Numbered from the stretch's first letter, positions 7,826 to 16,588 are shown. The stretch is DNA of 31,509 nt from CAYPHA01 sp964410215 (GCA_964410215.1 CAYPHA010000053.1:1-31509); one strand, 5' to 3'. Translations and numbers: made by a program. The notes: generated by a model from the sequence alone, not told the origin.

Positions 7826-9112
7826 ATGAAAGATGTCGTTATTGTCGATGGACTTCGTACCCCTTATCTTAAGATGGGAACAGATTTTCAAAACGTTCCG
7901 GCCCAGGAACTGGGTGCCATCGTTCTGAAAGAGCTGATCGAACGTATGGATATGGATACCAGTCTCATCGATGAAGTAATTGTCGGAAACGTTGCCCAGC
8001 CTCCGGAGGCGACTAATATTGCCAGGAATATTGCTTTGCTTGCCGGTATACCGCAGCGTATCCCGGCGTTTTCTGTCCAGCGGAATTGTGCCAGCGGCAT
8101 GCAGGCGGTCGCGGATGCCTGGTACCGGATCCAGGCCGGCCATGGTTCCGTGTATGCCACCGGCGGCGTGGAAAACATGTCGCGCATTCCACTTTTATGG
8201 AATGAAGCTGCAACGAAATGGATGTCGGATCTGTTCAAGGCTAAAACGGCCGGACAGAAACTGGGATTGCTTTTTAAATTCAAATTCAAATTCCTGACAC
8301 CCATTATCGGATTGAGACTGGGATTGACTGACGGTTTTTGCGGATTGAATATGGGCGATACCGCTGAAATCCTTGCCCGCGAATTTAAAATTACCCGGGA
8401 AGAGCAGGATCATTTTGCCATGGACAGTCACTTGAAAGCGGAAAAAGCGACGGAAAACGGCATCCTCGGCGAGGAGATCATGCCCGTACCCGTTCCTCCC
8501 AAATTCGATCATGTTGTAGACAAGGATAACGGTATCCGCCCCGGTCAGAATATGGAAGCGCTTAAAAAACTGCGACCGGTATTTGATCGTCACAATGGCA
8601 CGGTGACGGCCGGTAATGCCAGTCAGATTACCGACGGTGCGGCCATGCTGATGATTATGAGCAGTGAGCGGGCGGCGGAATTGGGTTATAAACCGCTGGC
8701 ACGCATCCGCAGTTTTGCCTTCGCCGCCCTCGATCCGGCCCGTATGGGGCTTGGCCCGGCATACAGTACCGCCCTCGTGATGGAGCAGTCGGGTCTGAAG
8801 GTTGCCGATATGCAACGTGTGGAGATCAATGAAGCGTTTGCAACCCAGGTCCTGGCGAACCTGCGTATTTTTGAATCCGATACGCTGAGTAAAGAATATC
8901 TTGATCGCGATAAGGCTTTAGGTCCGATCGATCCGGATATCCTGAACGTCAATGGTGGTGCCATTGCCCTGGGGCATCCGGTCGGTTCGTCGGCCAGCCG
9001 GTTACTGCTCACGCTGGCAAAGGAACTGCACCGTTCCGACCTGGAAATCGGTCTGGCGACGCTCTGCGTCGGTGGCGGCCAGGGAGCCGCTTTTATCATC
9101 GAACGTTTATAG
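7826..9112 (+). CDS. fadI: 3-ketoacyl-CoA thiolase, FadI type
   Basis: This 428-residue thiolase should cleave 3-ketoacyl-CoA with CoA to release acetyl-CoA, the last beta-oxidation step. The nucleophile is Cys88 in RNCASGMQ, with His384 in GHPVGSS and Cys414 in LCVGGGQG completing the active site. The segment KAKTAGQKLGLLFKFKFKFL followed by GLNMGDTAEILA corresponds to the loop specific to E. coli FadI and the mitochondrial trifunctional beta subunit, not to FadA; FadI is 436 residues. In those homologues the loop helps membrane association; its amphipathic FKFKFKF run here is encoded by a short TTCAAA triplication. AGGAG lies 9 bases before the ATG. The next gene encodes its expected partner subunit, 53 bp away. 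Confidence 0.95.
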   Translation: MKDVVIVDGLRTPYLKMGTDFQNVPAQELGAIVLKELIERMDMDTSLIDEVIVGNVAQPPEATNIARNIALLAGIPQRIPAFSVQRNCASGMQAVADAWYRIQAGHGSVYATGGVENMSRIPLLWNEAATKWMSDLFKAKTAGQKLGLLFKFKFKFLTPIIGLRLGLTDGFCGLNMGDTAEILAREFKITREEQDHFAMDSHLKAEKATENGILGEEIMPVPVPPKFDHVVDKDNGIRPGQNMEALKKLRPVFDRHNGTVTAGNASQITDGAAMLMIMSSERAAELGYKPLARIRSFAFAALDPARMGLGPAYSTALVMEQSGLKVADMQRVEINEAFATQVLANLRIFESDTLSKEYLDRDKALGPIDPDILNVNGGAIALGHPVGSSASRLLLTLAKELHRSDLEIGLATLCVGGGQGAAFIIERL

Positions 9113-9165
9113 GCAGGGTTTCATGATCCGCTTATATTATTATCTAAAAACAGGTGGAATGTATC

Positions 9166-11298
9166 ATGTCGCAAGCTTTTAAATTTGAAAAAGCCGATCA
9201 GGATGTCGGTTTCCTGATTTTTGACACCCCGGATGCCCGTGTCAATAAGTTCAATACGCCGGTCATGCTGGAGTTGGACAGATGGATTGACAAGCTGGAG
9301 CAAATGACCGACCTGAAATGCCTGGTTTTTATGAGTGGTAAAAAGGATTCCTATATTGTCGGTGCGGATGTCCATGAAATTATAGATATCACGGATACGG
9401 AGAAAGGGTATGAGGCAGCGCGGAAGGGACAGGTCGTTTTCGACCGCTTTTCGAGGCTTCCATTTCCAACCATAGCGGCGATAAACGGCGCCTGCATGGG
9501 AGGCGGAACCGAGCTCTCGCTGGCCTGTGATTACCGGCTGGCTACCACAAACCCGAAAACACGTATCGGACTGCCCGAAGTAACCCTGGGTATTTTACCC
9601 GGCTGGGGCGGGACGCAGCGTCTGATGCGGCTGATCGGGCTTCAGCGCACACTGGATGTCGTTTTATCCGGAAGGCAGTTGAACACGAAACGCGCCTGGC
9701 GAACGGGTATCGTCGACCGGATGATCCCTGCAGAATGGCTTCGCGAAAAAGCGCTTGAGTTTGCCGGGGAAATAATGGCGGGGAAAGGAGCGCGCTATAC
9801 ATCCCGCAGGAAACCCAAAGGTTTGTTACCCCTTGTTCTCGAAAAAAATCCACTGGGCAGAAAACTGCTCTTCTCACAGGCGCGTAAAACCGTGCTGAAA
9901 AAGACGGGCGGAAACTATCCGGCGCCGTTGAAAGCCCTCGAGGTGATCCGTAAGACGCGCGGGAAATCCCTGAAAAAGGGGCTTGAAACAGAGGCAAAAG
10001 CGCTGGCCGAATTAATCGTAACGCCGGAATGCAAGAGCCTTGTACAGATTTTCCTCTGGACCGATGAGATTAAAAAAGAAAATGGTACATCACGGCCCGA
10101 TCTCAAAGGGGGCGACATCCGAAAGGGCGGTGTCCTTGGTGCCGGGGTTATGGGAGGTGGTATTGCCCAGTTATTCGCTTCCAAAGGTATTCCTGTTCGT
10201 GTAAAGGATATCCATTACGATGCCGTAGCCAAGGCTTATCAGCAGGCCGCCGGTGTTCTCAAAGGGCAGCTTAAGCGGCGCCGGATTAAAAAAGAAGAAT
10301 ATAGGCAGATATTGCTGCGGATTAGCGGCGGAACCGATTACCGGGGTTTGAAACAAGCAGATCTGATCGTCGAAGCTATTGTGGAGGACCTGGAAATCAA
10401 GAAAAAGGTGCTCGCGGAACTGGAAACGCATACCGGTCCGGATACCATTATTGCATCCAATACATCGTCTTTGCGCATTGACGACATGGGAGAAGCATTG
10501 AAAACCCGTAAGCGTTTTATCGGTATGCACTTTTTCAATCCCGTTCACCGCATGCCCCTGGTGGAAATTATCCGTGGACCGGAGACGTCGGATGAGGCTG
10601 TGGCAACAGTATATAACCTGACCTTGAAACTCGGTAAAACACCCATTGTCGTCAATGACGGTCCCGGTTTCCTTGTGAATCGCATCCTGGTTCCCTATAT
10701 GGTTGAAGCGGTTTCCCTGCTGGAAGAAGGAAACAGTGTGCCCCGTATCGATAAAGCCATGCGGAACTTTGGTATGCCGATGGGACCTTTCGAGCTGTTT
10801 GACGAAGTCGGTATTGATGTCGCCCAAAAGGTGGCGGTCATTCTTCAGAAGACCATGGCCGGGCGTATGGCCGAATCGGATTTACTGTCAAAAATGATCG
10901 ATAACGGACGGCTTGGCAAGAAAACCGCTAAAGGGTTTTACCGCCATAACGGAAAAAAACGGGAATTCGATGCCTTTATCAATACGCTGGTAACGTCACG
11001 CGAAGGCGATGTGCTGGACGATGCAACCCTGATACAGCGCATGGTCTATCCGATGATCAATGAAGCGACCCGTTGTATCGAGGAGGGGATTGTGACAAAC
11101 CCACGCGATGTGGACATCGGTATGATCTTCGGAACGGGATTTGCGCCGTTCCGTGGTGGTCTGCTGAAGTATGCCGACGCGGAAGGGTCCGGAAAAATCG
11201 TCGATACACTGGATACCTTTTCGGATCATTTCGGATCACGGTTCAACCCGGCTCAGACACTGCGGAATATGGCACATGAAAACCGAACGTTTCATTAA
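9166..11298 (+). CDS. fadJ: Multifunctional enoyl-CoA hydratase / 3-hydroxyacyl-CoA dehydrogenase, FadJ type
   Basis: The 710-residue alpha subunit catalyses hydration of 2-enoyl-CoA and NAD-dependent oxidation of 3-hydroxyacyl-CoA. In the hydratase part, the oxyanion-hole segment GADVHEI is near 66, and the two catalytic glutamates are Glu116 (MGGGTELSLACDYRLA) and Glu138 (GLPEVTLGILPGWGG). The linker motif NPLGRKLLFSQARK is shared with FadJ and the mitochondrial trifunctional alpha subunit. The dehydrogenase has its nucleotide-binding loop GAGVMGGG from about 325, the catalytic His455 in GMHFFNPVHRMPLVE and NDGPGFLVNRIL. E. coli FadJ is 714 residues. I start at ATG 9166, eight bases after AGGTGG; an upstream in-frame GTG at 9154 overlaps that ribosome site. 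It should form the trifunctional complex with the preceding thiolase. Confidence 0.95.
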   Translation: MSQAFKFEKADQDVGFLIFDTPDARVNKFNTPVMLELDRWIDKLEQMTDLKCLVFMSGKKDSYIVGADVHEIIDITDTEKGYEAARKGQVVFDRFSRLPFPTIAAINGACMGGGTELSLACDYRLATTNPKTRIGLPEVTLGILPGWGGTQRLMRLIGLQRTLDVVLSGRQLNTKRAWRTGIVDRMIPAEWLREKALEFAGEIMAGKGARYTSRRKPKGLLPLVLEKNPLGRKLLFSQARKTVLKKTGGNYPAPLKALEVIRKTRGKSLKKGLETEAKALAELIVTPECKSLVQIFLWTDEIKKENGTSRPDLKGGDIRKGGVLGAGVMGGGIAQLFASKGIPVRVKDIHYDAVAKAYQQAAGVLKGQLKRRRIKKEEYRQILLRISGGTDYRGLKQADLIVEAIVEDLEIKKKVLAELETHTGPDTIIASNTSSLRIDDMGEALKTRKRFIGMHFFNPVHRMPLVEIIRGPETSDEAVATVYNLTLKLGKTPIVVNDGPGFLVNRILVPYMVEAVSLLEEGNSVPRIDKAMRNFGMPMGPFELFDEVGIDVAQKVAVILQKTMAGRMAESDLLSKMIDNGRLGKKTAKGFYRHNGKKREFDAFINTLVTSREGDVLDDATLIQRMVYPMINEATRCIEEGIVTNPRDVDIGMIFGTGFAPFRGGLLKYADAEGSGKIVDTLDTFSDHFGSRFNPAQTLRNMAHENRTFH

Positions 11299-11336
11299 TA
11301 TAAAATATACTGTAAGAAACAATAGAGGGACAAAAC

Positions 11337-13076
11337 ATGTCTGAAACAGCTTTGCCGAGTTTCTCAAAGGGGTTGTTTAGCGGTCTTCTTTTAGATGATC
11401 TGATTTTTCCCTATCCGGAGCTGGATAAGGACGAGAAAGAGAATCTTAAACTCGTCATGGATACGTTTTATAAGTTTGCCGAGGCAAAAATCGATGCGGC
11501 CAAAATTGACGAGGAGGCTGCGCTCCCTGTGGAAATCATTGAAGAAATGAAAGAGCTCGGCTTTTTCGGAATGAGTATACCGGAGGATCACGACGGATTC
11601 GGTCTTTCAACGACGGCCTATGCACGGATGCTGGAAGCCGTAGCCACAGTTGACGGTGGGACGGTACTGACCCTCGGAGCGCATCAATCCATCGGTATGA
11701 AAGGACTTCTGATGTTCGGAACGGAAGAACAGAAAAAGAAGTACCTTTCCCGGCTGGCTACAGGTGAGCTGGTAGCTGCCTATTGCCTTACGGAACCCGA
11801 AGCCGGATCGGATGCGGCAGGCATAAAGACAAAAGCGGTACGGGATGAAGAAAAAGGCGTATATATCCTTAACGGATCCAAACTCTGGATCACGAACGGC
11901 GGTTTTGCTGATTTCTTTACCGTTTTTGCAAAAGAAACCATAACCGACCAGGAAGGCGGGGAAAAAGAGAAGATCAGTGCGTTTATCGTGACGCGTGATA
12001 TGCAGGGGGTATCCAGCGGAAAAGAAGAATCGAAGCTCGGAATCAGGGGGTCGTCGACAGCCGCTATTTTTTTTGAGGATGTCCATGTCCCGTTTGAAAA
12101 TATGCTCGGTGAACGCGGAAAAGGCTTCAAGGTCGCCATGGAAATCCTCAATTCGGGACGACTCGGTCTGGCAGCCGGAGCGCTTGGAGGCCTGAAAGCC
12201 TTACTTAAAATCACAATGGATCATATTACACAACGTAAGCAGTTCAGGAAATTTCTGTCCGAATTTGAACTGATAAAAGAAAAAATAGGTCAGATTACCA
12301 TGGATCTTTTTGCGGCAGAAAGCATGGTATACCTGACCAGTGCCCTCATTGACCGCGGGGATGTGGATTATTCCCTGGAGTCGGCCATGTGCAAGGTGAA
12401 GGCGACGGACGTGGTTTTCGAAGGCGCCAACGAATGCCTGCAGATGGCGGGCGGAGCCGGTTATATGAAGGAATATCCGTATGAGCGTTTTTTCAGGGAT
12501 GCGCGCATTAATCCCATTTTTGAGGGAACCAATGAAATCCTGCGCATGTTTGTCTGTTTGTCGGGTATCCAGGAACGTGGCGAATACCTGAAAAAAATCG
12601 GCCATGCCCTCAAAGGTCCGATCAAGGGTTTCGGACTGCTGACGGATTATGCCACGCACTGGCTGAAAGACCGTATCTCCACCGGGCGTATCCGCGATGT
12701 GGATCCATCGCTGATGAACGCGAAGGTGCAGTTCGAGAAATGGGCAAAGAACCTGCATATTACGACAGAGCGTATCCTGATGCAGTATGGTAAAAACATC
12801 ATTTACCGGGAGATGGTCTCGAACAGAATGGCCGATGCAGCGATCGACCTGTTTGGAATGATCGCGACGATTTCGCGCGTGGACACGAAAATCAGGCAAT
12901 CGGGAGCGGAAAGCGCTGAAGGTGAAATACGCATCTGTAATACCTTCTGCGAACAGGCATGGCGGCGTGTCCGCAGAAACCTGCTGATGGTGGATAATAA
13001 TTCGGATACAAATATCAAGGCCATTGCCGATGCCGTCATTCAGTCGAAAGAATACCCCTTTACCCTTATAAAATGA
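11337..13076 (+). CDS. Acyl-CoA dehydrogenase with C-terminal extension
   Basis: This 579-residue FAD enzyme introduces the 2,3-double bond into acyl-CoA, the first oxidation of the cycle, and passes electrons to the ETF encoded just downstream. Visible are the signature AYCLTEPEAGSDAAG (148-162), the flavin-binding LWITNGGFADFFTVFAK (183-199), the arginine-containing RKQFRKFLSEFELIKEK, and the catalytic base Glu396 in NPIFEGTNEILRMF. At 579 residues it exceeds the usual 380-400 of short and medium-chain enzymes by about 170 residues of helical C-terminal domain, as in very-long-chain dehydrogenases and B. subtilis FadE. Preference for long chains is therefore likely but not proven. AGAGGG precedes the ATG; it lies 38 bp after fadJ. 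Confidence 0.93.
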   Translation: MSETALPSFSKGLFSGLLLDDLIFPYPELDKDEKENLKLVMDTFYKFAEAKIDAAKIDEEAALPVEIIEEMKELGFFGMSIPEDHDGFGLSTTAYARMLEAVATVDGGTVLTLGAHQSIGMKGLLMFGTEEQKKKYLSRLATGELVAAYCLTEPEAGSDAAGIKTKAVRDEEKGVYILNGSKLWITNGGFADFFTVFAKETITDQEGGEKEKISAFIVTRDMQGVSSGKEESKLGIRGSSTAAIFFEDVHVPFENMLGERGKGFKVAMEILNSGRLGLAAGALGGLKALLKITMDHITQRKQFRKFLSEFELIKEKIGQITMDLFAAESMVYLTSALIDRGDVDYSLESAMCKVKATDVVFEGANECLQMAGGAGYMKEYPYERFFRDARINPIFEGTNEILRMFVCLSGIQERGEYLKKIGHALKGPIKGFGLLTDYATHWLKDRISTGRIRDVDPSLMNAKVQFEKWAKNLHITTERILMQYGKNIIYREMVSNRMADAAIDLFGMIATISRVDTKIRQSGAESAEGEIRICNTFCEQAWRRVRRNLLMVDNNSDTNIKAIADAVIQSKEYPFTLIK

Positions 13077-13114
13077 CGTTATAAAGAGTTTTTAATAAAT
13101 TTGAGGAGGCCATC

Positions 13115-13864
13115 ATGAACATTGCCGTTTGTATTAAACAAGTGCCGGATACCGAGACACGCATAAAACTGAGCGGGGATAAAAAAACGGTTGTGGAAGA
13201 TGATATTAATTTCATTCTCAATCCTTATGATGAATTTGCCGTCGAAGAAGCGTTAAAAATCACGGAAGCACACGGCGGAGAAGTTACGGTTATTTCACTG
13301 GGTCCGGACCGGATCACATCGGCGATCCGCAGTGCGCTGGCTATGGGCGCCCATCATGCCATCCGCATTAAAGCGGATAAACATCCGGATGATCCCCTTG
13401 TGGTTGCCGATGCCCTGGCCCGGGTGCTGAAAGAAGGAAATTACGATTTGATTCTGCTAGGTAAACAGGCCATCGATGATGACCACAGCCAGGTTGCATC
13501 GATATTGTCCACCCTGATGGACCTGCCGGCGGTGACCGTGGTGGTAAAACTGGATGTCGAAGATAGCGGGATTCGTGCGGAACGGGAAATTGATGGTGCC
13601 CATGAAATCGTGGAATGCAGTCTGCCGGCGATTGTCAGTGCCCAGCGCGGTTTGAATGAGCCCCGCTACGCTTCGCTGAAAGGCATTATGAAGGCCAAGA
13701 AAATTCAGATCGAAGAAGTTGAACTTTCTCTGAAGGAAGACAAGCTGCAGATAACCGGATTCGATTATCCGCCGGAAAAGAGCCCGGGTAAAATTGTCGG
13801 AAAAGATGCCGATGCCGTGCCGGAGCTCTTGCGTTTGCTCCATGAAGAAGCCAAGGTTATCTGA
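13115..13864 (+). CDS. etfB: Electron transfer flavoprotein beta subunit
   Basis: This 249-residue subunit pairs with EtfA and binds the structural AMP. It begins with the typical MNIAVCIKQVPDTET and carries the conserved NPYDEFAVEEALK (36-48), GAHHAIRI (78-85) and LLGKQAIDDDHSQV (114-127) motifs. RGLNEPRYASLKGIMKAKK near 186-204 includes the loop that docks on acyl-CoA dehydrogenases; the leucine in RYASLKGIM corresponds to the recognition-loop leucine of the human protein. It looks like the ordinary respiratory or fatty-acid type and not the bifurcating FixA type, judging from its placement after an acyl-CoA dehydrogenase. A strong GAGGAGG ribosome site is present. EtfA follows after 41 bp. 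Confidence 0.95.
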   Translation: MNIAVCIKQVPDTETRIKLSGDKKTVVEDDINFILNPYDEFAVEEALKITEAHGGEVTVISLGPDRITSAIRSALAMGAHHAIRIKADKHPDDPLVVADALARVLKEGNYDLILLGKQAIDDDHSQVASILSTLMDLPAVTVVVKLDVEDSGIRAEREIDGAHEIVECSLPAIVSAQRGLNEPRYASLKGIMKAKKIQIEEVELSLKEDKLQITGFDYPPEKSPGKIVGKDADAVPELLRLLHEEAKVI

Positions 13865-13905
13865 GTATTGAAAATGTCTGAACAAGAAAAGAGAGAGGTA
13901 ATGAA

Positions 13906-14859
13906 ATGAATATATTAGTTTTTGCAGAACACAGAGATGGAAAGATCAGAAAGATCACTTCCGAGAATGTAACACTGGCTGCCGGACTGGGCATGCCTTT
14001 TACGGTTGCTGTCATTGGTCCGGAAATTGATAATTTTGAAGATACGCTCGGGAAATTTGGTGCCGAAAAGGTGTTGTATTATACCGGTGATTCCCTGAGC
14101 GTTTTCTCTCCGGACGCGTATGCTGAAATGATGGCCGGTATCGTGAAGGAACAGGAAGCGGATGTGGTCATTATGGGTGCAACCGCAACGGGTAAAGACC
14201 TGGCGCCGCGCATGGCAGCTCATCTGGATGCCGCACTGGCAACCGATTGCATTGAAGTCAGGTCAGACCAGGGGGATGTGACAGTTGTCCGGCCTATGTA
14301 CGCGGGAAAAGTCCGGGCTACGGTTAAACTGACCTCCGATGTAAAAATAATAACCGTGCGTCCCAATGTTTACGCGGCAAAAGAAAAACCGGTTTCCATG
14401 CAGGTGGAAAAGCGTTCCGTAGACCTGCCTGAAGGGAAAACGGCCGTTAAGGAACTGGTCACGGGGGATAAAGGTAAACTCGATGTAACCGAAGCCGACA
14501 TCATCGTTTCAGGGGGAAGGGGATTGAAGGGGCCGGAAAACTGGCACATGATCGAAGATCTTGCCGGGCTGCTGGGGGCAGCGCACGGAGCGTCGCGTGC
14601 CGCGGTGGATGCCGGATGGCGTCCGCATGACGAACAGGTCGGGCAGACCGGAAAAACCGTTGCACCAAGCCTTTATATTGCGGTTGGCATTTCCGGTGCT
14701 ATTCAGCACCTGGCAGGGATGTCTTCTTCGAAATACATTGTGGCCATTAACAAGGATGAGGAAGCCCCGATTTTTAAAATTGCCGATTACGGTATCATCG
14801 GTGATGCTTTTGAAATTGTACCCCGTATGATCGATGAACTGAAAAAGGGCGGGAACTGA
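13906..14859 (+). CDS. etfA: Electron transfer flavoprotein alpha subunit
   Basis: The 317-residue alpha subunit carries the redox-active FAD. The C-terminal FAD domain shows GGRGLKGPENW, AAVDAGWRPHDEQVGQTGKTV and the family signature LYIAVGISGAIQHLAGMSSS followed by KYIVAINKDEEAPIF. The N-terminal Rossmann-like part, starting MNILVFAEHRDGKI, contacts EtfB. Together the pair would carry electrons from the upstream acyl-CoA dehydrogenase to the respiratory chain, probably through an ETF-quinone oxidoreductase encoded elsewhere. Length matches the family. It is the last gene of the operon: a perfect 11-bp hairpin follows five bases after the stop codon. AGAGAGG lies upstream of the ATG. Confidence 0.95.
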   Translation: MNILVFAEHRDGKIRKITSENVTLAAGLGMPFTVAVIGPEIDNFEDTLGKFGAEKVLYYTGDSLSVFSPDAYAEMMAGIVKEQEADVVIMGATATGKDLAPRMAAHLDAALATDCIEVRSDQGDVTVVRPMYAGKVRATVKLTSDVKIITVRPNVYAAKEKPVSMQVEKRSVDLPEGKTAVKELVTGDKGKLDVTEADIIVSGGRGLKGPENWHMIEDLAGLLGAAHGASRAAVDAGWRPHDEQVGQTGKTVAPSLYIAVGISGAIQHLAGMSSSKYIVAINKDEEAPIFKIADYGIIGDAFEIVPRMIDELKKGGN

Positions 14860-14863
14860 TCAA

Positions 14864-14895
14864 CCGGTCCGGTGTCAGCACCGGACCGGCATTTT
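14864..14895 (+). terminator. Rho-independent terminator of the fad operon
   Basis: A perfect 11-bp stem, CCGGTCCGGTG (14864-14874) and CACCGGACCGG (14879-14889), closed by a TCAG loop and followed by CATTTT. It lies just after the etfA stop codon. The stop codon of the convergent downstream gene overlaps the T tract, and the stem may also serve that gene, although the minus-strand side lacks a clean T run. Confidence 0.9.
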
Positions 14896-15478
14896 AGTCT
14901 TCAAATTCGAGAGCAATTTCGCTGGTTATTACGAACTCGGAAAAACTGCTTCGCTTGATTTTAAGATAGACGTCAATAATGGACGCAAAGGATCCTGAGA
15001 CGGTGCCTTTTGCCCGCGATGTAAATTCATGGAGCGGAGCATACGCTTCCACGCCAATCCCCGAGGCATCTTTCATTTCAAAGGGCTGGTAATTTTCGAT
15101 TTGAATATCTTCCGGAATGGAGGACATCAATTCTTTTGCATCGGAAGCCATGCTTTCATTGTAAAATTCATAAGCGAAAGTGAAGCTGGCGGATTTAATC
15201 GGTTTGACGGATTGAATTTTCATCCCTGTGGTTTTGGTGTAGTAGGCGGTCGCCTTTTCGAATTCTTCAACCAGATCGGACCTCAGGCAAAGGTGGACAT
15301 AATTATCAAGCTCAAACAATTCTTTCAAAAACTCCTTGAGTGTTTCCCGTTTAATGCCTGATTTTCTGTGAAAGAAGTAGGGATTGTCTGCGGATTTGCC
15401 GGACAGGAATCCCAGAAGAAACCCTTTTACCAGCATAAAGGGTCCCTCGATGACGATTTCAGAAAACGATGTGCTCAT
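14894..15478 (-). CDS. Unrecognised 194-residue protein
   Basis: I do not recognise this family. The reading frame is complete, with GGGAGG a few bases before the ATG, and its composition matches its neighbours. The N-terminus (residues 1-30, SEIVIEGPFMLVKGFLLGFL) is hydrophobic but has no positive charges typical of a signal peptide, so it is probably cytoplasmic or peripherally attached. The rest alternates predicted strands and helices: LCLRSDLVEEFEKATAYYTK, then a strand-rich SASFTFAYEFY, and a C-terminal run ending in ITSEIALEFED. It ends in the terminator of the fad operon and is 31 bp downstream of the TerB-like gene, with which it probably forms an operon. No function is proposed. Confidence 0.75.
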   Translation of the reverse strand: MSTSFSEIVIEGPFMLVKGFLLGFLSGKSADNPYFFHRKSGIKRETLKEFLKELFELDNYVHLCLRSDLVEEFEKATAYYTKTTGMKIQSVKPIKSASFTFAYEFYNESMASDAKELMSSIPEDIQIENYQPFEMKDASGIGVEAYAPLHEFTSRAKGTVSGSFASIIDVYLKIKRSSFSEFVITSEIALEFED

Positions 15479-15509
15479 GGAAACCTCCCTGCCGCACGGA
15501 AATGGCGGA

Positions 15510-15962
15510 TTATTGATTCGCTTTTATTTTAGCCTGTATCATTTCCTGATGGGACAGCCCGATCAGGGTTGATATTTTGCGTATCAGGTGATCTTCGTAT
15601 TTATCGACTTTCCCGTCTGCGTAGATCATTTTCCAGAGATGCTCCAGAATCCACATCTTTTGCGGACGGTCAAAATGGGTGTTGATTAAATTACTGAAAA
15701 ACCATATATCGTGCCGATTCGCCCGCTTTTCCCTGGCTGCTTCAATGAGATCCGCCACTTCACCATCCGGTATGCCGAACAAACCTGCCAGCGTCCCTTT
15801 CATGTGGGCTTCTTCTTCTTCGGAAATTTCGAAGTCCGCGTAGGCTATTTCCAGAAATAGAACAGCCGTGGCAATCATAAGGGTATCTTCATCAGCAGCA
15901 CTATGATCTTCTGTATCATCAGAAAAATACTTTTTTACCAGTGATTCGAGTTTACTGATCAT
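15510..15962 (-). CDS. TerB-like (tellurite resistance / DjlA N-terminal) protein
   Basis: The 150-residue protein is a small all-helical TerB-like domain. Two equivalent acidic motifs are visible, AYADFEISEEEE near residue 40 and IYADGKVDKYED near residue 112, the pseudo-twofold DxxxxxxE arrangement that binds metal in TerB-family proteins. The middle WFFSNLINTHFDRPQKMWILEHLWKM matches the same family. Members occur in stress and envelope contexts, but the biochemical role of stand-alone TerB-like proteins is not settled. A promoter candidate lies upstream (15991-16020), and the hsp20 terminator insulates it from the gene before. The unknown 194-residue gene follows on the same strand. Confidence 0.8.
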   Translation of the reverse strand: MISKLESLVKKYFSDDTEDHSAADEDTLMIATAVLFLEIAYADFEISEEEEAHMKGTLAGLFGIPDGEVADLIEAAREKRANRHDIWFFSNLINTHFDRPQKMWILEHLWKMIYADGKVDKYEDHLIRKISTLIGLSHQEMIQAKIKANQ

Positions 15963-15990
15963 ATACGCCCTTTTCGTTGATTTGTGACTT

Positions 15991-16020
15991 AGTATAATGA
16001 TGATTATAAATTGAATGCAA
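15991..16020 (-). promoter_or_regulatory. Predicted promoter of the TerB-like gene
   Basis: On the minus strand TTGCAT (16015-16020) and TATACT (15991-15996) are separated by 18 bp. The start would be near 15984, about 22 bases before the ATG at 15962. It sits just downstream of the hsp20 terminator, where a new promoter is expected. Confidence 0.5.
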
Positions 16021-16049
16021 TTAAATTTATGCGGGCTGAAGGCTGACGC

Positions 16050-16080
16050 AAAAAAGAAAGGCAGGCCTTTGGGCCTGCCT
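16050..16080 (-). terminator. Rho-independent terminator of hsp20
   Basis: AGGCAGGCC (16059-16067) and GGCCTGCCT (16072-16080) form a perfect 9-bp stem with a four-base loop. On the minus strand the stem is followed by TTTCTTTTTT. It lies 10 bases after the hsp20 stop codon. Confidence 0.92.
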
Positions 16081-16090
16081 CTGCAAGGAA

Positions 16091-16534
16091 CTATTTAACC
16101 TTAACTTCGATCTGTTTCGGCTTGACTTCTTCGGCTTTCGGAAGTTTTACATTCAATACACCTTCGGAATAATCTGCTGAAATCTTGTCCGTCATAATGG
16201 TCGAAGGAATTTCAATATTGCGGCAGAATTTGCCGTAACGACGCTCATAGCGGTGGTAGTTGGCATCCTTCACTTCTTTCTCGGCTTTTTTCTCACCGCT
16301 GATGGAGAGAACACCATCGTGAAAGGTGATTTTTACTTCATCCTTTTTTATGCCGGGAACCTCAATGGAAACGAGATAATCATTGTCCGTTTCTTCCATG
16401 TTGACCAGCGGTCGAAGCCCTCCGTAAACATCTTCTTCCTCTGCCGCTCCACCGAAAACGTCATCAAACAGGCGATCCATATCGCTTCTTAAATTGATCA
16501 GTCTTCTTGCCGGGCTGAATCGTACTAAAGTCAT
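16091..16534 (-). CDS. Small heat shock protein, Hsp20 / alpha-crystallin family
   Basis: A 147-residue ATP-independent holdase chaperone of the cytoplasm. The alpha-crystallin domain spans about residues 42-140, with VSIEVPGIKKDEVKITFHDG and VLSISGEKKAEKE in the first half and the closing SADYSEGVLNVKLPKAE, which includes the conserved GVL motif. The basic tail PKQIEVKVK follows, but a canonical I-x-I motif is weak (IEV). The N-terminal arm, MTLVRFSPARRLINLRSDMD followed by RLFDDVF, is typical of bacterial class A members. AGGAGG stands before the ATG, and the gene has its own terminator, so it is a single-gene transcript. No CIRCE element was found upstream; a sigma-54-like motif is present at 16589-16604. 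Confidence 0.95.
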   Translation of the reverse strand: MTLVRFSPARRLINLRSDMDRLFDDVFGGAAEEEDVYGGLRPLVNMEETDNDYLVSIEVPGIKKDEVKITFHDGVLSISGEKKAEKEVKDANYHRYERRYGKFCRNIEIPSTIMTDKISADYSEGVLNVKLPKAEEVKPKQIEVKVK

Positions 16535-16588
16535 GACAACCTCCTATTTTTTAAGGTAATACTGTTTTTTAGTTCTACCTTTTAGGTA

